This document shows positions 60,619 to 64,000 of a stretch of 64,000 nt of DNA, piece by piece. The DNA is from Chromobacterium sp. ATCC 53434 (lineage in GTDB: Bacteria; Pseudomonadota; Gammaproteobacteria; Burkholderiales; Chromobacteriaceae). Location: the NCBI RefSeq assembly GCF_002848345.1, contig NZ_CP025429.1:1426001-1490000 (forward strand), given 5' to 3'. Each line of letters opens with the position of its first letter. Position 1 is the first letter of the stretch. Under the pieces are notes generated by a model, which saw nothing but the letters and a program-made list of their open reading frames with translations, made no database searches and was not told where the DNA came from. The translations under genes and the position numbers were made by a program.

Positions 60619-61401
60619 ATGATGCGCGCACTGTATATCGCCAAGACCGGCATGGATGCCAGCCAGTTCCAACTGGATGTGGTGTCCAATAACTTGGCCA
60701 ACGTCAACACCGTAGGCTTCAAGCGGGGCCGGGGCATCTTCGAGGACCTGTATTACCAGACGCTGCGTCAGCCGGGCGGCCAGCTGGCCAACGGCAACGC
60801 CAACCCGACCGGCCTGCAGCTGGGCACCGGCGCCGCCGCGGTGGCGACGACGCGGATCTTCGCCCAGGGCGTGCCGCAGCAGACCGGGCAGCCGCTGGAC
60901 CTGGAAGTCAACGGCGAAGGCTTCTTCCGCGTGCTGCAGCCGGACGGCACCACCGCCTATACCCGCAACGGCGAATTCCAGCGCAACGCCAACGGCGACG
61001 TCGTCAACGCCGACGGCCTGCCGCTGAACCCGAACATCAACATCCCGGCCACCGCGCAACAGATCACCGTTTCCGCCGCCGGGGTGGTGCAGTACACGCT
61101 GGCCGGCGCCACGGCGCCGCAGACCGCCGGCACGATTCTGCTGACCACCTTCATCAATCCGCAGGGCCTGCAGAGTCTGGGCAGCAATCTGTACCTGCAG
61201 ACCGCCGCCTCCGGCGACCCGCAGGACGGCAACGCGCAGACCGACAGCCGCGGCTCCATCCAGTCCGGCTTTCTGGAAACGTCCAACGTCAACGTCACCG
61301 AGGAGCTGGTCAATATGATCACCGCCCAGCGTTCGTTCGAGATGAACTCGCGCGCGGTGACCACCGCGGACCAGATGCTGCAAAAACTGAGCAATATGTA
61401 A
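60619..61401 (+). CDS. flgG: Flagellar distal rod protein FlgG
   Basis: A 260-residue distal rod subunit. MMRALYIAKTGMDASQ and NNLANVNTVGFKRGRGIFED form the N-terminal motif; NVNVTEELVNMITAQRSFEMNSR is the C-terminal helix. The length is the usual 260. Distal rod growth is stopped when it reaches the outer membrane through the L and P rings encoded next. Confidence 0.96.
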   Translation: MMRALYIAKTGMDASQFQLDVVSNNLANVNTVGFKRGRGIFEDLYYQTLRQPGGQLANGNANPTGLQLGTGAAAVATTRIFAQGVPQQTGQPLDLEVNGEGFFRVLQPDGTTAYTRNGEFQRNANGDVVNADGLPLNPNINIPATAQQITVSAAGVVQYTLAGATAPQTAGTILLTTFINPQGLQSLGSNLYLQTAASGDPQDGNAQTDSRGSIQSGFLETSNVNVTEELVNMITAQRSFEMNSRAVTTADQMLQKLSNM

Positions 61402-61456
61402 GATGGCAAGATGGCGCGGTCGACGACCGCGCGGCTGTTTTGACGGGAGCATGGCA

Positions 61457-62140
61457 ATGAAGATCCGATTGGCGATGATGGCGATGGCGGCGGCGCTGCT
61501 GGCCGGCTGCGCGGTGCAGGAGCCGCAGCTGGTGCAGGGGCCGACCACGGCGCGACCGCAGCCCAAGCCGGTGGGCCTGGCCGCCAACGGCTCGATCTTC
61601 CAGGCGGCCAGCTACCGGCCGATGTTCCAGGATGCGATGCCGGTGCAGGTCGGCGACACGCTGCAGATCACCATCCAGGAGAACTCTTCGACCTCGCAGT
61701 CGGAGCAGACCACCGACACCCGCACCTCGGCGCTGACGTCCAACATCACCGCCGGCGTCAAGATACCGTTCCTGCCCAGCGGGCTGGCCGGCGGCCTCGG
61801 CGGCACCAACTTCAACAGCTCGGGCTCGGCCAACAACACCGGCAAGGGCAACAACCAGGTGGCGACCAGCTTCATCAGCTCGATCACCGTCACCGTGATC
61901 GACGTGCTGGCCAATGGCAATCTGGTGGTCAGCGGCGAGAAGATGGTGCGCATCAACAGCGATACCGAATCGATACGGCTGTCCGGCGTGGTCAATCCGC
62001 GCGACGTGGCGCCCGATCGCAGCGTGTCCTCGCTGAAGCTGGCGGACGCGCGGGTCGAGCAGCAGACCAAGGGCAACAACCGGCTCTACAACGAGCCGGG
62101 CTGGCTGTCGAAATTCTTTATGTCGCTGCTGCCGATCTGA
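61457..62140 (+). CDS. flgH: Flagellar L-ring lipoprotein FlgH
   Basis: A 227-residue outer-membrane lipoprotein that forms the L ring. The lipobox is LLAGC near residue 20 after a short hydrophobic signal. VGDTLQITIQENSSTS and ISSITVTVIDVLANGNLVVSGEK are family motifs. ATG 61457 was chosen because GGGAG is seven bases upstream; ATG 61451 is too close to it. Confidence 0.94.
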   Translation: MKIRLAMMAMAAALLAGCAVQEPQLVQGPTTARPQPKPVGLAANGSIFQAASYRPMFQDAMPVQVGDTLQITIQENSSTSQSEQTTDTRTSALTSNITAGVKIPFLPSGLAGGLGGTNFNSSGSANNTGKGNNQVATSFISSITVTVIDVLANGNLVVSGEKMVRINSDTESIRLSGVVNPRDVAPDRSVSSLKLADARVEQQTKGNNRLYNEPGWLSKFFMSLLPI

Positions 62141-62162
62141 TGGCGGCGGCGGGAGCCGTTTG

Positions 62163-63263
62163 ATGAAAAAATGGATTGTGCTGGCCAGCCTGATGCTGGC
62201 CGCGGCATGGCCGGCATGGTCGGCGCAGCGCTTGAAGGACATCGCCAATATCGGCGGCGTCCGTCCCAACCAGTTGATAGGCTACGGCCTGGTGGTCGGC
62301 CTGGACGGCAGTGGCGACAAGGTCACCTCGTCGCCGTTCACCGGCCAGGCGATGATCAATATGTTGAATCAGCTTGGCGTGCAGGTGCCGCCGGGCACCA
62401 AGATCGACCCGAAGAACGTGGCGGCTGTGACGCTGACCGCGACGCTGCCGCCGTTCGCGAAGCGCGGCCAGATGCTGGATGTGACCACCTCGTCGTTCGG
62501 CGACGCCAAGAGCCTGCGCGGCGGCACGCTGCTGCTGTCGCCGCTGAAGGGCGCCGACGGCCAGATCTACGCGATGGCGCAGGGCAATGTGGTGGTCGGC
62601 GGCGCCGGCGCCTCGGCTGGCGGCAGCTCGACCCAGATCAACCAGCTGAGCGTCGGCCGCATTCCGGCCGGCGCCACCGTCGAGCGCGAGGTGCAGACCG
62701 CGCTCGGCGACGGCGAGTTCATCCATCTGGAGTTGCAGGAAGCCGACTTCACCACCGCCAATCGCGCGGTGCAGGCGATCAACCGGGTATTCGGCGCCGA
62801 CACCGCGCGCGCGGTCGACGGCCGCCTGATCGAGGTGAGGGCGCCGTTCGACAGCAATCAACGGGTGCAATTCCTGTCGCGGATGGAAAATATTGCCGTC
62901 GATCCGGCAGATCTTTCCCCGCTGGTCATCATCAACGCCCGTACCGGCTCCATCGTGATGAATCAAGCGGTTACGCTGGGCGCCTGCGCGGTGTCGCACG
63001 GCAATCTGTCGGTGACGATCAACAACACGCCGCAGGTCAGTCAGCCCAATGCGCTGTCCGGCGGCAAGACCACGGTCACCAATCAGGCGGACATCACCAT
63101 CAACAGCACCAGCGGCAAGGTGGTGGGGCTGAAGGGCGGCGCCAATCTGGCCCAGGTGGTCAACGCGCTGAACGCGTTGGGCGCGACGCCGCAGGATCTG
63201 ATCTCGATTCTGCAGGCGATGAAGTCGGCCGGTTCGCTGAAGGCGGACCTGCAAATTATCTGA
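62163..63263 (+). CDS. flgI: Flagellar P-ring protein FlgI
   Basis: A 366-residue periplasmic P-ring subunit with a signal peptide (WIVLASLMLAAAWPAWSA). The mature start RLKDIANIGGVRPNQLIGYGLVVGLDGSGD is diagnostic, as are QMLDVTTSSFGDAKSLRGG and the C-terminal NALNALGATPQDLISILQAM. The ATG at 62163 follows GGGAG; the TTG one base upstream is not needed. Confidence 0.96.
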   Translation: MKKWIVLASLMLAAAWPAWSAQRLKDIANIGGVRPNQLIGYGLVVGLDGSGDKVTSSPFTGQAMINMLNQLGVQVPPGTKIDPKNVAAVTLTATLPPFAKRGQMLDVTTSSFGDAKSLRGGTLLLSPLKGADGQIYAMAQGNVVVGGAGASAGGSSTQINQLSVGRIPAGATVEREVQTALGDGEFIHLELQEADFTTANRAVQAINRVFGADTARAVDGRLIEVRAPFDSNQRVQFLSRMENIAVDPADLSPLVIINARTGSIVMNQAVTLGACAVSHGNLSVTINNTPQVSQPNALSGGKTTVTNQADITINSTSGKVVGLKGGANLAQVVNALNALGATPQDLISILQAMKSAGSLKADLQII

Positions 63264-63306
63264 TTCTTGGCATGCTTATTGCTTTAAGAGCGCCGAGGAG
63301 CAAGAT

Positions 63307-64000
63307 ATGATCGCAAAGTTTCAGGGTGTCGCGCCGCAGGATGCAATGAGCCATCAGCTGGCGATCGACCCCGTCAGCATGCAGAAATTGAAGGCCAAGG
63401 CCAACAAGGATCCGCAGTCCGCCGCGCGCGAGGCGGCCTCGCAGTTCGAGGCCTTGCTGATGAACACCATGCTGAAGGGCATGCGGGCGACCCATTTCGA
63501 CGATTCGGAACAGTCCAACAGCATGGACACTTTCCAGGGCATGGCCGACCAGCAGCTGGTTCAGGGCCTGTGCGCCCGAGGCGGCGTCGGGTTGGGCGAC
63601 ATGATTTATCGCCAGATCGCGCGCCAGTCCGGTTTCACGCCGGACGACAGCCAGCTGCGCGCGCCGCTGCAAAGCCATGGTCCGGCGTTGTCGGCGCAGC
63701 CGATGGGCGGCCACCGCGTGCTGCAGGCCTACCAGGAAGCGCAGGCGGCGGCTTCCGGCGCGGCCGCGCAGGCGTCGGGCGCCGTCGCGTCGACCGGCGG
63801 CGGCAAATCGTTTGTCAACGGGCTGATGCCGCACGCGCGCGGCGCGGCCCAGGCGCTGGGCGTGGCGCCGGAATGCGTGGTGGCGCACGCGGCGCTGGAG
63901 AGCGGCTGGGGCAAGCGCACGATACGCAACGCCGACGGTTCGGACAGCCACAATCTGTTCGGCATCAAGGCCGGCGCCGACTGGCAGGGCAAGACCGCCA
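63307..64000 (+). CDS. flgJ: Flagellar rod-assembly muramidase FlgJ, 5' part
   Basis: Cut by the window end; 231 residues visible. The N-terminal rod-capping domain includes FEALLMNTMLKGMRATHFDDSEQ-type family sequence (about 47-70) and is followed by an Ala/Gln-rich linker. A C-terminal GH73 muramidase begins near residue 168, with catalytic Glu198 in HAALESGWGK and DSHNLFGIKAG following. It opens peptidoglycan for the rod. GAGGAG precedes the start. Confidence 0.95.
   Translation, partial: MIAKFQGVAPQDAMSHQLAIDPVSMQKLKAKANKDPQSAAREAASQFEALLMNTMLKGMRATHFDDSEQSNSMDTFQGMADQQLVQGLCARGGVGLGDMIYRQIARQSGFTPDDSQLRAPLQSHGPALSAQPMGGHRVLQAYQEAQAAASGAAAQASGAVASTGGGKSFVNGLMPHARGAAQALGVAPECVVAHAALESGWGKRTIRNADGSDSHNLFGIKAGADWQGKTA

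Noticed and set aside
1..64000. CRISPR array
   Set aside because: The only regular repeats are coding tandem repeats in 11.4-13.1 kb with no spacers; no cas genes seen.
1..64000. Prophage
   Set aside because: No integrase, terminase, capsid or tail genes; the AT-rich blocks contain toxin- and effector-like genes only.

Overview
The window looks like chromosomal DNA of a high-GC, flagellated betaproteobacterium of the Chromobacterium type (Neisseriales). This is inferred from gene content and order: lptF-lptG-glnD, pepA-holC, umuDC, a chito-oligosaccharide locus and an flgBCDEFGHIJ run. No 16S rRNA gene is present to confirm it. The backbone is GC-rich. Two AT-rich stretches (about 17.2-21.0 kb and 40.3-51.6 kb) look horizontally acquired.

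Layout. 1-14.3 kb is housekeeping: the end of a DHH phosphoesterase gene, a HAD phosphatase, a solitary ParA-like ATPase, guaC behind a structured leader, a MaoC-fold protein, lptF-lptG-glnD on the minus strand, and pepA-holC-(repeat protein)-cobalamin adenosyltransferase on the plus strand with overlapping ends. 14.3-21.4 kb is accessory: a class-3-lipase-like protein with a disordered N terminus, a secreted protein with an internal duplication, a decayed gene fragment, and an effector/chaperone pair of type III secretion character, ending at tRNA-Thr(UGU). 21.4-33.1 kb holds a Lys/His/Ala-rich exported protein, a chemoreceptor, umuDC behind a palindromic operator, an alpha/beta hydrolase, an exported possible barrel enzyme, nudC, ybdK, an antiporter, mtfA and an MHS transporter. 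33.2-40.3 kb is a divergent chito-oligosaccharide uptake and breakdown locus: two CUT1 permeases, a binding protein, a glucosamine-kinase-like protein, a ROK regulator and a GH9 enzyme, with no ABC ATPase gene.

40.3-51.5 kb is the most unusual part: one minus-strand AT-rich operon encoding a single-pass membrane protein of unknown family, a helical protein with a Cry-domain-I-like hydrophobic core, a beta-rich protein running into a four-repeat hemopexin-like domain, a 1377-residue RHS/YD-repeat protein, and a hydrophobic Gly/Ala-rich protein resembling the tail that related RHS proteins carry in one chain. An IS630-family element with clear ends and a TA target duplication sits between the Cry-like and beta-rich parts. 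A frame break splits the hemopexin-like domain. I read this as an insecticidal or contact-toxin operon that is now partly broken.

52.1-64 kb returns to the backbone: a DEAD-box RNA helicase with a long 5' leader, an EAL-domain protein, a protein with an AcrVA2-like C terminus, a tandem receiver protein whose first receiver lacks the phospho-acceptor, and the flgB-flgJ operon behind a good sigma-54 promoter, with flgJ cut by the window end. All family assignments come from reading motifs; no database search was possible.
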